From NCBI GenBank assembly GCA_936450465.1, contig OW388305.1, positions 56,534,625 through 56,598,624 on the forward strand: a stretch of 64,000 nt of DNA, read 5' to 3'. A model generated the notes under the pieces. It searched no databases. It was not told where the DNA came from and saw only the letters and a program-made list of their open reading frames with translations. This document shows positions 24,001 to 31,828 of the stretch, one piece after another (the stretch's first letter is position 1; the number at the start of each line of letters is the position of its first letter). The stretch comes from Gibbula magus (taxonomy: Eukaryota; Mollusca; Gastropoda; Trochida; Trochidae). Made by a program: the position numbers and the translations under genes.

Positions 24001-26060
24001 GGGTTATATTCTGACCTGTTCTACCTCTAAAAAATGAATTCAACCAAATTATCAGTTCCAAATATCTTTATTTGTCAACTGATTATTTGTAATACTAAAT
24101 AAACAGGTTAACAGTCTTTGTTTAAGTAAAGAAAACATGTCAGTGAGAAGATACAGAGATTCACTTGATCCTTCTCTAACATAACTTTTGTTATGCTAAT
24201 TTAACATGTTAACTGTTTCTGTATAATTGTATGAGTCAATTTAAAAAAGGTGTACATTTCATGTCCCATCTATTTGATGAAAAATATTAGTTATTGTTAC
24301 TCTATCAATTAGTTAAAAAAAAATAAAGATACATTTCCTCTACTCACTAAACTCATTTTCTCAAAAATATGTTCATAATTTAATAATGATAGTTTGTAAT
24401 TTTTAAAAGAAGTCAATTATTACTGTAATCGTTAATTGAACATGAATTTATTGATGACTCACGATGTTCCTGTGGTCATGCGTATGAAGATGCACAGTCA
24501 TCATTATCTGTTCATATGTCCAAATTATACACATATCCGCCATGTAAGCTTCTTTTATGTTAATGGTTACGACCTAAATACTGTACTAATTGGTAACAAC
24601 AACCTGTCAAATCATATTAATGTACACATAATCCAGTCTGTTCATAAGTTTATTTCTCTTAGCAAACGCTTCTCATGAATATCTCTTAAAATGTTGTGTT
24701 TTTCTACATCGATGTACACATGCTGCTGGTATTGATGATGTAAATGTCCTATTGTGTTGTTCTTTTGGGGAGAGTCTTTTATATAGGGGAAACCCTGTTT
24801 ATTGATCCCCCTGTACTTGAGTACCTGAATAAATATTGTTTAAACCAATTTATCTCCTTGAAATTTACACATTTTTAAAAATTGACTCCTATAAATACAG
24901 ATAAGCTGTTAGTAAAATGGTTAGTAGATGCAAGAATGTACGTACTCTGACATGATTATTTGTAATACTAACTAAACAGGTTAACTGTTTTTGTATGAGT
25001 GCAACTCTGTCGTGATGTTAGTAACTGGAAAATGGGTTGTTCCATTATGCTATGGGTAAAAAATAATTTCCCAAACTGCCTACACTATATTTTGTAGGCA
25101 GGGTGGGATGTAGGCAGATTGGGACTGTAGACAGTATGAGACCTAACCATAGAGGATATTTTGTAATTTCAGTGTGATATCACTTATCTCTCATCGAGTG
25201 ACGGGGTAACACCGACATTTTCACGAATGAAAATATCGGCTTTACCCCATCACGAGATATGAGATAAGTGATATCACACTGATAACACAAACTAGTCTGT
25301 TTATTATATGCTTCTGTGGTGGGAAATGTGGTGTTTTACGTCCAGAATTTCTTCAATTGAGCGAGTGTTTGCGATCTCATACCGTTGTTGCTCTGTCACT
25401 TAGCAAATGTGATGATGTTGCGTTGATTGTAAACATGACGTCATACCATTGTACACATGATGTCAGCCCCATTATGATATTTTCACTGAGTTGAGAAAGT
25501 GACATCAAACTGCAATGATGAGAGCATATTTTCTCTAACTGAGAAAACTCAGTCTCACATCGCTTAGCATATAATACAAACTTTATCGCCACAGAGTAGA
25601 GTGGTGATAAAGGTTATCGCCATTTTAGCTTGTTAGAGGATTTATTTCACTGATAGAACTGTGTATTTCATTCCAGATTATATAATACAAAATGAAATCA
25701 TTTTTCATTCAAATAAAGCATATAATCGTATTCATATAATATATGAAAACTATATTCATTAATAAAGGTATTTAAGAAATATATTTAATGTTTTGTTCAT
25801 TGGCTTATTATTGCTTTACAATGTGCACGTTATCACCAGTTCAACAACAACATCACATGTGTAGATACGGATATATATCTAAAAATAGAATCAACTGTAT
25901 GTCGTGTAACATAACGTGAGACAGCTAATTTGAAAAGTTTGTAAGCGAATTCAACAGCGTAGTTTACCGATCAAATATCTAGCATAAAGTGCACTGCTTT
26001 ACACAGCATAACACATAGCCCTAATTGTCAACTGACCGTCAGTGTGTCCTGAGTCGCCAT
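11969..26060 (-). CDS. Cytosolic sulfotransferase gene, six coding exons (whole span)
   Basis: Joining 26037-26060, 16282-16480, 14500-14820, 13342-13445, 12215-12377 and 11969-12093 on the minus strand gives 936 nt, that is 311 residues and a stop. All junctions have GT-AG borders and compatible phases. The protein would move sulfate from PAPS to hydroxyl or amine groups of small molecules in the cytosol. Visible family marks: FLRTGTNW (72-78 region, PAPS loop, usually PKSGTTW), a histidine at 123 in SPRIICAH as the likely catalytic base, RDPKDVAVS (145-153) binding the 3'-phosphate, and RKGTFGDWRNYFT (269-281). The length is normal for SULT proteins (about 285-315). The 9.6 kb first intron contains a DIRS retrotransposon. 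The substrate cannot be told. The least certain part is exon 1. Confidence 0.88.
12215..12377 (-). CDS. Sulfotransferase exon 5
   Basis: Begins in phase 0 after TTCAACAG with DPLEQIKKLSDFLNLP and ends in VLFRK plus one base before donor GTAAGC. The segment matches the family's helix that follows the YEDL/YEEA stretch (P...I..L..FL...) and the lid region (CKFEKFKADKE) leading into the RKG motif. Separated from exon 6 by a 121 bp intron. Confidence 0.93.
12378..13341. other. Intron 4 of the sulfotransferase gene
   Basis: Non-coding. It contains an imperfect inverted repeat at about 12897-12995 whose arms meet at TATAAATGCCG and CGGCATTTATA. Confidence 0.75.
13342..13445 (-). CDS. Sulfotransferase exon 4
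   Basis: Acceptor TTACAG, then two bases that complete valine 182, then DSTSMLSHLRDAEKWFDEHP and DVPVHIQVYEEALQ, then donor GTAACT. Family members have a G(S/D)W.DH...W stretch followed by (V/L)(L/H)...YE(D/E) here. The usual GSW tryptophan is replaced (STSML), which is a noticeable change near the substrate pocket. Confidence 0.9.
13610..14050 (-). repeat. Interspersed repeat, complete-looking copy (intron 3)
   Basis: Starts with a TCTCGGCAGG..AAGGCAACTGATAT block, continues with GGGGTCATATACAGATAAA and ATGCAAATTATAGAGG, and ends past the reverse complement of ATGTGACTCAAACTGCC. It matches 9425-9670 directly and 10150-10510 in inverted orientation, so this is a family of roughly 430 bp. No coding capacity seen. 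Confidence 0.7.
14291..14440. repeat. 150 bp palindromic element
   Basis: The left arm (GTTATCATGCTCGTGTGTTTTGGGATGG, positions 14294-14321) pairs with the right arm at 14410-14437. An inner pair built on ACAATGTATTT / AAATACAATGT extends the hairpin. This has the look of a fold-back MITE inside intron 3. No flanking duplication could be fixed. Confidence 0.8.
14500..14820 (-). CDS. Sulfotransferase exon 3 (PAPS-binding core)
   Basis: The largest exon. Acceptor CTATAAG, then GC completes glycine 75 and the frame reads TNWTYERMSMLIHGKAETIE, later SPRIICAHMCLSDAPEQL, then KVVYTVRDPKDVAVSLYHLY and FKDFLYLYLDGK, with one base before donor GTAAGA. RDPKDVAVS is the strongly conserved 3'-phosphate-binding motif (family RNPKDVAVS). 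The histidine of ICAH corresponds to the catalytic base of TH in the family. A second donor (CGAC G|GTAAAG) lies seven bases upstream and would also keep phase but would drop residues GK; the downstream donor gives the family-like DGKV. Confidence 0.95.
15137..15345 (-). repeat. Interspersed repeat, one of three copies
   Basis: Shares with 30708-31013 and 54395-54660 (both plus strand) the blocks GTTTAATAACATATTTAT, ACGTCACGTCAATCGGCAGC, ACGCGATGTTA, GATTTATTAAAC.GCGATATC and AACGGG.GAGTAATAA. Copy-to-copy identity is high in these blocks. The family is unknown to me; no coding frame. Confidence 0.85.
15346..15922. other. Intron 2, no further feature recognised
   Basis: AT-rich sequence of the intron between exons 2 and 3. 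Confidence 0.45.
15927..16170. mobile_element. Truncated TTAA/AGGGGCAG MITE
   Basis: Begins after TTAA (15923-15926) with AGGGGCAGTAGCACG and follows the copy at 10913 through ATGGTTCCGTAAAGCCATGG and AAAATGGCCGCCAT to CCGCTACGGATAACTT. It then stops without its other end. Confidence 0.8.
16282..16480 (-). CDS. Sulfotransferase exon 2 (N-terminal region)
   Basis: A pyrimidine-rich tract and CTGTTTCAG precede LDGKGYERDESKMEIVYFTD in phase 0. The exon ends RTDDVYFPGFLRT plus one base before donor GTAGCT. Joined to exon 3 it makes FLRTGTNW, the 5'-phosphosulfate loop; most family members have YPKSGTTW, so the proline and lysine are not conserved here, though an arginine keeps the charge. An upstream ATG at 16520 is in the polypyrimidine part and would give a hydrophobic leader that no cytosolic SULT has, so I did not use it. 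Confidence 0.9.
16481..17005. other. Intron 1, left part
   Basis: AT-rich with no recognised element before the DIRS insertion. Confidence 0.5.
17025..17187 (+). repeat. DIRS left inverted terminal repeat
   Basis: Starts CTGTTGACTAGACCTACTTT and ends TTCATGTCACTCTCC. It pairs with 23600-23764 with few mismatches and one 2 bp difference (CCTATAGG against CCTATATAGG). An extra shared GCAAGACAGAC lies just inside at 17201-17211. Confidence 0.95.
17400..19060. repeat. Satellite-like array I inside the DIRS element
   Basis: Built from short words such as CGCCAGTCACTCGCTTCGCC, TATCGCCTTAGG and GATTCTACTTGACTCGC. Higher-order units are visible: one recurs at 17939 and 18232 (293 bp apart) and another at 18527, 18685 and 18843 (158 bp apart). 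GC content is clearly higher than in the flanks. Several frames of 60-93 residues open here simply because the words lack stops in some frames; they are not genes. Confidence 0.92.
19141..19557 (+). pseudogene. DIRS gag 5' part, first copy (broken)
   Basis: An ATG at 19141 opens MYSAFCTNCRG, a cysteine-containing start that also occurs, better preserved in its middle but frameshifted at its start, at 21458. After CRG the sequence jumps, in another frame, to a stretch encoding DVTAIRKSVADRASLQKC, which matches SVIRKSIASSLKSS of the second copy. The piece between is therefore missing here. The region then holds two copies of a block with GAGAGATTCGCTCTCTCCCC (19258 and 19478). Confidence 0.55.
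19558..20253 (+). CDS. Gag-like protein of the DIRS element (partial)
   Basis: A 231-residue frame with a very basic start (PKSKKKKAKKDRF, residues 14-26), a long serine/threonine/proline/arginine-rich low-complexity middle (about 70-120) and an acidic stretch (about 120-160). The last 30 residues (from about VGFASPSIRF) are encoded by satellite array words, so the natural C terminus has been replaced. Position ahead of the recombinase and composition suggest the DIRS ORF1 product, thought to act as a nucleic-acid-binding structural protein; no domain was recognised with certainty. Confidence 0.5.
   Translation: MSPLRLKVSGPSTPKSKKKKAKKDRFDQVNPDLLLASVKDRVSSLLDARLGPLALPSLTIPATTLDREPNADCVSHGSRPTSSRASGSADSSRVSQNPMRRATVVSTTRDSSLDSAERDVRFVEVSDPLFINIVSDAEGVGLSEDPPVIDKVPRLSEMASFAEVPLSQVSVSGPRSSATRKASFCSDGDLARAREGEVSHVGFASPSIRFAKHPLRQASASPVIHLRVESA
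20160..20540. repeat. Satellite array I, second block
   Basis: Same words as at 17400-19060 (CGCTTCGCCAAGCATCCGC, CGCCAGTCACTCG, GGCTCGATTCT), now fused to the end of the gag-like frame. Confidence 0.85.
20541..21430. repeat. Satellite-like array II inside the DIRS element
   Basis: A different but related family: repeats of GTCACTCACCTGTTAAGTGA, TTGAGTGTCACTCACCTCGT and CTAGATTACACGCGTTAGTGG. Units of about 60-75 bp are irregular. This is where a DIRS element should carry its reverse transcriptase and RNase H; no such frame is present. Confidence 0.88.
21431..21702 (+). pseudogene. DIRS gag 5' part, second copy (broken)
   Basis: ATG at 21458 reads MYSAFL and a stop, but one frame over the sequence gives CNCRGRKSARTC. 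Returning to a third frame gives CMKCKELCNECVTLLSSGFR and AYVSVIRKSIASSLK. The cysteine pattern (CxC...CxxC...CxxC) suggests a zinc-binding gag N terminus. It duplicates 19141-19240 but keeps the middle that copy lacks. Confidence 0.5.
21703..23145 (+). pseudogene. DIRS tyrosine recombinase, interrupted
   Basis: A first open part (21703-21989) ends in TTRRLYVFQWQVFASFCARR, the core-binding (SAM-like) region of DIRS recombinases. After a frame change it continues as LNTNRSAILSVLRKR up to a SINE inserted at 22045-22339, then resumes at about 22366. The catalytic domain shows PERDLANVLNHL, then PHEIRAVSATMAYHC (the H-x-x-R pair) and CFWRSSEVFANHYLRD with the tryptophan and the nucleophilic tyrosine. 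The first catalytic arginine, which in relatives precedes SELHAL, is not seen: the sequence reads IFLMTISEIHALQAE and looks short by several residues. Its task would be to recombine circular cDNA into the genome. This copy should be inactive. Confidence 0.88.
22045..22339 (+). mobile_element. tRNA-derived SINE inserted in the DIRS recombinase
   Basis: A 295 bp insertion with A box TAGCGCAGTGGTTAGCGCG and B box GGGTTTGAATCCC. The body resembles the two SINEs at 9135 and 11640 in the head. The tail ends in GATATAAGTGAAATATTCTT and GCGGCGTTAAACCCTAACTC, a tail type I associate with mollusc SINEs. Target duplications of 13 bp flank it: TCTCAGGAAGAGG (22032-22044) and TCTCGGTAAGAGG (22340-22352), 11 of 13 identical. 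Confidence 0.92.
23146..23450. other. DIRS 3' non-coding segment
   Basis: Between the recombinase stop and the internal complementary region. Contains a C-run and G-run (near 23230-23260) and no frame. Confidence 0.6.
23451..23545 (-). repeat. DIRS internal complementary region (circle-junction complement)
   Basis: Positions 23451-23493 are the exact reverse complement of the left end 17006-17048 (43 of 43). Positions 23487-23545 are the exact reverse complement of the right end 23748-23806 (59 of 59). The two arms overlap in ATAATAG (23487-23493), the complement of the CTATTAT found at both outer ends. The region thus equals the complement of right end joined to left end, the template proposed to restore the termini during circle formation. 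Confidence 0.96.
23600..23764 (-). repeat. DIRS right inverted terminal repeat
   Basis: Reverse complement of 17025-17187. Beyond it the right end carries a further stretch to 23806 (TATAAATAATTACG, then TTTAATCAAAAACG) that the left end lacks, giving unequal ends as in other DIRS elements. Confidence 0.95.
23941..25140. mobile_element. Candidate 1.2 kb element with 30 bp inverted ends
   Basis: CTACAGTCCCAATCTGCC and its surroundings at 23941-23970 recur inverted at 25111-25140 with 28 of 30 bases equal. The right side is doubled (25076-25105 contains a further GCCTACA/TGTAGGC pair). The interior holds a LINE 3' fragment and no transposase, so this is either a non-autonomous DNA transposon that took up a LINE or two separate repeats. 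Confidence 0.5.
24425..24845 (+). pseudogene. LINE 3' fragment (reverse transcriptase C-terminal tail)
   Basis: Two frames together read RCSCGHAYEDAQ and then HHYLFICPNYTHIRHVSFFY, later LNTVLIGNNNLSNHINVHII and VHKFISLSKRF before a stop at 24676-24678. The order CxCG...E...H..L.CP.Y...R......LLxG...L......I...V..FI....RF is the conserved end of many LINE ORF2 proteins in invertebrates. The sequence after the stop ends GAATAAATATTGTTTAAACC (to about 24845), as in LINE 3' tails. It is a 5'-truncated, frameshifted copy unrelated to the Tx1-like LINE at the left edge. Confidence 0.82.
25170..25281. repeat. 112 bp hairpin repeat
   Basis: CAGTGTGATATCACTTATCTC at the left and its complement at the right, with continued pairing through ACGGGGTAA / TTACCCCAT and ATTTTCA / TGAAAAT, leave almost no loop. 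A fold-back element or hairpin-type MITE. Confidence 0.88.
25282..26036. other. Intron 1, right part
   Basis: AT-rich, no gene seen. The stretch just left of 26037 shares patches with the sequence just left of 6498. Confidence 0.5.
26037..26060 (-). CDS. Sulfotransferase exon 1 (start codon)
   Basis: On the minus strand 24 nt read MATQDTLT and meet donor GTCAGT in phase 0, exactly the phase required by exon 2 (LDGKGYERD...). No nearer start on the correct strand gives a cytosolic N terminus with a fitting donor. The near copy at 6498-6521 with conserved reading supports coding. The donor is weaker than that of the copy. Because the exon is so short and the intron 9.6 kb, a transcript is needed to be sure. 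Confidence 0.6.
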
Positions 26061-26380
26061 AACACCTTTAGGGTCCACTTGTAGGTCACCTCCCTGTCAC
26101 CTGATCAGGTCAGAGGTGGACATCTAGACTGGGAACCAGTCTATTCTAACTTTCAATGGTAGAGTAATCTTTTAAAAATAAAAAAAACAGTTAAAAAATA
26201 GTTTATATGAGTTTTATGTTTTGAAATAAAATGAAAGGATTAGAGGAAAATAGGAGTTTATTAATGTCGTTTTACTTTTCGGATCGCTTCAAACTGTCTC
26301 GATTTTGACAATATATGTCAACACGAACTAGAAGTCTAAAAATTTCGCATGAACGTGGGCTGATTTTGGCCAAATGCCGG
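26061..26380. promoter_or_regulatory. Presumed 5' UTR/promoter side of the sulfotransferase gene
   Basis: Upstream of the start on the minus strand. AGAATAGACTGG about 70-90 bp from the ATG is shared with the 6.5 kb copy, where it lies nearer. No TATA box was confidently placed. Confidence 0.3.
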
Positions 26381-27250
26381 GGTAGCAGTCTCAAATGACT
26401 CTACCGCCTTATATGACTCTAGAGTTATTTGAGGCTAGCCCCATATGATTCTAGAGTCATATGAGGCTAGCAAATTGCACAAATGAGTCCAGCCTAAAAT
26501 GACTCTATTCAGGCTCAAATGACTCTACCAAATGTTCTGTGAAAGAAGATTTACGTATTCATAATTTCACATTGTTCATGTTTTATTTCATTTTCAGATC
26601 TGGCGTCTGAATTGAATATTCCTAGAAAAAGGTACTAGAGTTAAATGGGCCTAGGGTCAAAACACTCTTGAGTTAAATGGGCCTAGGGTCAAAACACTCT
26701 AGAGTACCAACTGTGCACGATTGATAGTATACACCTCAAAGGTAGAAATTCGTTCATGTACATGCCATCTCTGTCAGTATTGAGTAACGTTGTCTCTTTT
26801 GAGCTACCACTAACACCACAAATTGATCAAGGGCAGCAACTCCCGAACATATTAATACACCGCTTCTCAATGTCGTACTCAATCAATACTTTTATAATTA
26901 TGCCGACACGCAGGACAAACACACGGACGCACAGACGCACGTACGGACACACTGGCGGATGGACGAATTATCACTCAAACCTGTCGCCTTTCAGTTCTTG
27001 ACAGTGTAAAAATAAAGTGAACACATAGACTGGAGTTATTTGAGGCTAGCCCGAAGTGACTCTTATCAGGATTAATTTGGTAAAGCCTGACAAATATTGA
27101 GCCTGAGGTAGAGTCATTTGAGCCTGGTTAGAGTCATCTGAGTCTGAGGAAAATTCTAGCCCCAAATGACTTTAGAGTTATCTGAGGCCAGGCTCAAATG
27201 ACTCTAGAGTCATTTGTGTACAAGAGTCACCTGAGGCTGATACACCAGTC
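26381..27250. repeat. Zone of TGACTCTAGAGTCA-type palindromic words
   Basis: Two blocks (about 26390-26540 and 27030-27245) contain many copies of AAATGACTCTA, TAGAGTCATWTGAGGC and GGCTAGCCCC, in both orientations. They often form palindromes such as TGACTCTAGAGTCA. Between them, 26638-26701 holds two copies of a 32 bp unit (GAGTTAAATGGGCCTAGGGT plus CAAAACACTCTT). Confidence 0.8.
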
Positions 27251-28372
27251 AGCATACGAGGTATTTCCGTTGCAGCAAGAAAGCAACACTATCATATATG
27301 CAACATGTCCACAGTGGATTGGAAAACTCCAATGAACGCTGTGCGGTAGACGAGTGAATACTTTGCGAATATAGACACTATCGTACTATTGGGGAGACGG
27401 GTTAACGTTTACTGAATTTACAGGGTATGGGTGACATTTAATTCAGAGTTCACAATTAGAAATGCATAATGTTCGCCCATTAGTAGACAATGGCCACGTG
27501 GTCGGACTAGCACCGTTGCGCAACCAAGTCTACGAATGTTGTGTGACGCCAGGAAAGGGTAGATACATGTGGTATGACCATGACTTGTTTATTGTTGGAC
27601 TATAATCAGACCTTGCTCTGACTATCTAACGTTCAGCTGACCCACTAGTTATCACACCGCAGGTCATTGTGAAGTCTGCACAAAGACAACAGAATGGCAA
27701 CACAATGTCATACAGGAGTACAGCGCATTAAGGCGGTTCTTCGAACGACATCTAATCAAACAAATTCGCAAGCCTCAACATATATAAAACTAATTTGTGA
27801 CGTTTTTCAATCAAGCAATTGCCTATTAAAATATTCATTTACATTCTTTTAATGATTTGTAACCTTTAAATCCTTTCCATTTTTGTGTGAATATTTCATA
27901 CTAATACTAACATATAAAGAGTGCATATTATTTTGAGCATACATCCCAGTCAAAAGCATGCTCATTGCGATCGTTTATTACATTTATTTATTTATTTGTC
28001 TGGCGCGTTCGGCTCCGTGTGATATCAATAGGTATTGAATCTACTTTCGAATCACACAAACACACAGTCGGTGTATCTCCATTCTACCAGGTTTACGTTT
28101 TAATGTCACTTATGTGGAGGCTCAATCGTGATGCGTTTATTGACTTATCCATTCTAGGTATAGATGCTGGATCATATATTTTCAGCAATATTTGAGCACA
28201 ACGTTATAACATATAGGAAAATCTACGTTTCAAGCACAAAACATGATGTATCTACTTTCTAAAAACAACGAACTACCTGGACGAACCAAAATGGACTCAA
28301 AACTATTTTCCTCGACAGAAACATACATGTAATAACGATGCGATGAGTTCACTTGTCAACAGAAGAGTTATA
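27251..28372. other. No gene recognised
   Basis: Mixed sequence; frames such as 27965-28195 show no family features. Confidence 0.4.
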
Positions 28373-28770
28373 TATGACAAGTCATGACAATACAAGTAGA
28401 CCAACAATTAGAGTTCCGTTTAGGCCAATATTTTGTGTGTGTGTGAAGCGAGTTCCAAACGTCGACTCGTTAAAGGGACACGACGTGTTTATCATTAAAT
28501 TTTATTTAGATTTTATACATACAAACATATCATATATCCTGATTTACGTCCAAATCATATCACTAGACTTGCATAAGCATGACAATACAAGTAGACCAAC
28601 AATTAGAGTTCCGTTTAGGCCAATATTGTGTGTGTGTGTGTGTGAAGCGAGTTCCAAACGTCGACTCGTTAAGGGGACACTCCGTGTTTTTCATTAAATT
28701 TTATTTAGATTTGATACAAACAAACATATCATATATCCTGATTTACGTCCAAATCATCTCACTAGACTTG
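28373..28770. repeat. 195 bp tandem duplication
   Basis: The unit beginning near GACAATACAAGTAGACCAAC at 28386 recurs at 28581 with a few substitutions and a longer GT run. Each unit holds a TTAAAGGGACA-like block (TTAAGGGGACAC in the second) followed by CGTGTTTWTCATTAAATTTT. Confidence 0.92.
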
Positions 28771-29150
28771 TGTATCCCCTAACGCCAAATATTTGACAAT
28801 AACTTGTTTTAATGAAACTCGAGCCGCGGCTTAATACACGACGAGAAGCCGAATTCATGCGCCCCATTTACATGTATGCCAGTTATATGATCAATTGAAC
28901 TGTATCAACCAATATCTGTCTCTTTGTCTGCTACATATAAGTTTTGAAACTTACGTTTGATCGATTGACGCGCGACAGCCGCGGTCCGGTTTGCGATCGT
29001 ACTCAGGAGTAAACAACTAAATACTTAGATAATGTAACTAAACTGAACAGATTGGCACTAAGGTGGTATTTACAGTCATTTCTTCTCGATAAAACAACAC
29101 CCTGGGTAACTTTTGACCTATGTTACGACAATAACATATGAATTGTCCCT
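28474..29150. mobile_element. Possible TTAA-flanked element with AGGGACA ends
   Basis: AGGGACA after TTAA (28470-28473) and TGTCCCT before TTAA (29151-29154) would bound a 677 bp element, with the tandem duplication at its left end. The inverted end is only 7 bp, so the pairing is tentative. Confidence 0.4.
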
Positions 29151-29154
29151 TTAA

Positions 29155-30707
29155 GTCATCTGCAACGGTAAAAGCTAGTTTCACTGTTATTCGGTCCGAA
29201 TTGAAAAACAAGAAGAGATTAACAGATTACATTACATAGTGGGGAAAATGGATGGAAACCGCAGAGCGAAGTAAACAGTTTACGCAGGTGTGTTCCAGTT
29301 GTTGACCTTTGAACGGTACGGCATCATTTATTCAAACGCGGTAAATCGCCTTTCACAAATATTGTGTTCCAACCTCCTTTCGACGATAAAACGAATCAAT
29401 CAAAAACAAGGATTCTAAAATGTCATCATTGCAAACTAAAGAAACGTTCATGTAAGAAAAGTTGAATGATGAATAAATTGGTATAAATCACAATAAGGAA
29501 AACTGCCGTTATGCTTCTTCAGCAGTGACGTTATTGAGGTTATATTATTGACGAGTTATCAACAGATTTACATCATAGCATTTGCTTAATCCAGCTCGTT
29601 ATGTTCCATATCATCAATCATACAGAAGGAAAGTTCACTTAATCATATTTTACAGACATGCGTGAAAGCTGCCCTACTAAATATAATTCATATCTGTCTT
29701 TTTATCGTTATTTCATTCAGGTCTCTTAAGGACATTTAGAAGTGGCATACAATCAAATGTAAAAGGACGATTTTCGGGATAACATCTTCTTTAAGGTGGA
29801 ATGTTTCACATCAAAGAAGTTGTTATCCAGAAAAATCTTTCTGTTGTTATTTTGATTGTCAAATATTTCTTACCAAAAATGTGTTCTTTGGCTTCCATTA
29901 TACCTGCCTGAGTCGGCTTTATTCTCAATGTTTGAGAAATTATGTTGCAGCATGTTTGTTTCGTTGTTGATTATACTTTAAATCCACGTTCGTTGTCTTT
30001 TTGTAGTCCTTGTTCTGCGTCTTACATTTTAGGTTCCCTTTCTGTCCCTGCCCCGAATTGATTAATCCTACTGGCTATAGTCATTGGGCTTGGTGACCTT
30101 TAAAATGTAAAAACGTCTGAATTGTTTCAGAACATGATGTGAATGCTTGAATAAGAAATGAGACAAGATTGTCCATCACTGTAGAGTTTTCTAGATTAAA
30201 CAAGTTTTTGCATCGACTTTTTCGATCTCGCTTTTTGCTAAAGAAGAATTTAATTGTCCTTCCTGCCACACTGGTGCCAGTGACCACACTTTCATCTTCA
30301 ATCGCATGACAGTACGATAGAAGTCATTCCGTGTCTATGATTAGAAATAAATTGATGTGATGAAGTACCTTTTCTTCAAGTCCTGGCCACTTTCCTGAGA
30401 GTGAATTTCGTGAATTATGTATACAAACGTCATAAACATTGTGCAGGAGGTTCGATACTGGTCACAGCGAGTGTTTCTACATGGATAAGCAATACATGCC
30501 CGATATGTTGCAGACATTCTGGATACCGTTCACTCACGTATCGCCCATGGAAACGTCATTTAACCAAACTTTCACAACATTTGCTGGTGTAATACGAAAC
30601 GCCCTTCATTGCCAAACATACGCCCTACAATGCCATACGAATAACTATGTGTAAACATATATGTAACTTTATGTGATCATAACAGTTTAATATATAGAGA
30701 AAACTAA
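29155..30707. other. No gene recognised
   Basis: AT-rich. Short frames at 30081-30287 and 30401-30654 show no recognised motif. Confidence 0.4.
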
Positions 30708-31013
30708 AGGACGTTCCGTTTAATAACATATTTATGAAACGAGTGAGTGGTTATACCATTTCACGAGTTTCATAAAAGTGTTCTTAAACAGAAACGAGTT
30801 TAGTATTTTATTTATTATTCACTGATTTAAATTCTACTTAATTCCACAAAGTCGTCGATAAATGGGACACACTCCATTGCGACCGCGGCGCTGACATTAT
30901 GACGTCACGTCAATCGGCAGCACGCGATGTTATTACACAATGTTTAATAACATTGCAGATTTATTAAACTGCGATATCTTCAACGGGCGAGTAATAAAAA
31001 GCTTTATCCGTTA
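30708..31013 (+). repeat. Interspersed repeat, second of three copies
   Basis: Same family as 15137-15345 and 54395-54660. This copy has an additional AACGAGTGAGTGGTTATA..ATTTCACGAGTTTCATAAA stretch, itself a short inverted repeat around GAAACGAG / CGAGTTTC. Confidence 0.85.
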
Positions 31014-31828
31014 GCAGTTGTATCATTATATTCAATTTCAATCACACTTTAAAGCTCATCAATGTAGCAAGGATAACTAATAATAACAACTGACCAATAC
31101 GTCACCTACATATGAATCCAGTATCCAATATCCAAATTGTTAGTGATATATATTGAAATTAATCAAATGGAATAGCTTTTGTGCAAATGGTATATGCTGT
31201 CTCAATAATAATTAAATCGTTATTAGGAAATAATGCCATAGAATTAATGTAATAGTTTATTGAAAACCCTCAATACACTCTGATAATATTTTGGCATGTG
31301 GCTGTTGTTTGAACTGAAGTTTATTAGTTTATTGTTCCTCCATAACCCAATAAGGTCGGTTTATCATTAACAATTGTGTTATAATTATTCTTGCTTTATT
31401 GGCAGCTTACTATTGATGTTGTATTTCGGAAATAACAAATATATAAGAAATGTTTGATCAATATATTGATGAGCATTTAATGAGCTATTGGTAAATCATT
31501 ACTGATTCAATCCCATGGACTTTGATTGAGTACGAACACTTTTAGGTTGACAAATCGCCTTTAAGTGAGATGTTCAAAGTAGTTATTGGGTCATTTATTA
31601 AAGATTCTTGAAGGCATGCCGCCAGAGGTGAAACATTGTATTTTAGTTGCATTTGGTGTAGCTTGATCTTTTTCATTGTCACGATTGAACAACATGTATA
31701 AAAACGGCTATTTCGCGTATCCAGCATTTTGATTGCCGACACTCTATCAAATTGCCAGGCTATACCAGTGCATTACGTTTTACATAACATTTTAACTGTT
31801 TGAGAGGCATTCTAGAAGTTGTGTCATG
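31014..31828. other. AT-rich DNA, nothing recognised
   Basis: No coding, RNA or repeat feature that I can define. Confidence 0.4.

Noticed and set aside
24436..24678. 80 aa frame as an independent gene
   Set aside because: Its motifs match the C-terminal tail of LINE proteins and the needed cysteines lie in another frame, so it is a frameshifted LINE end.
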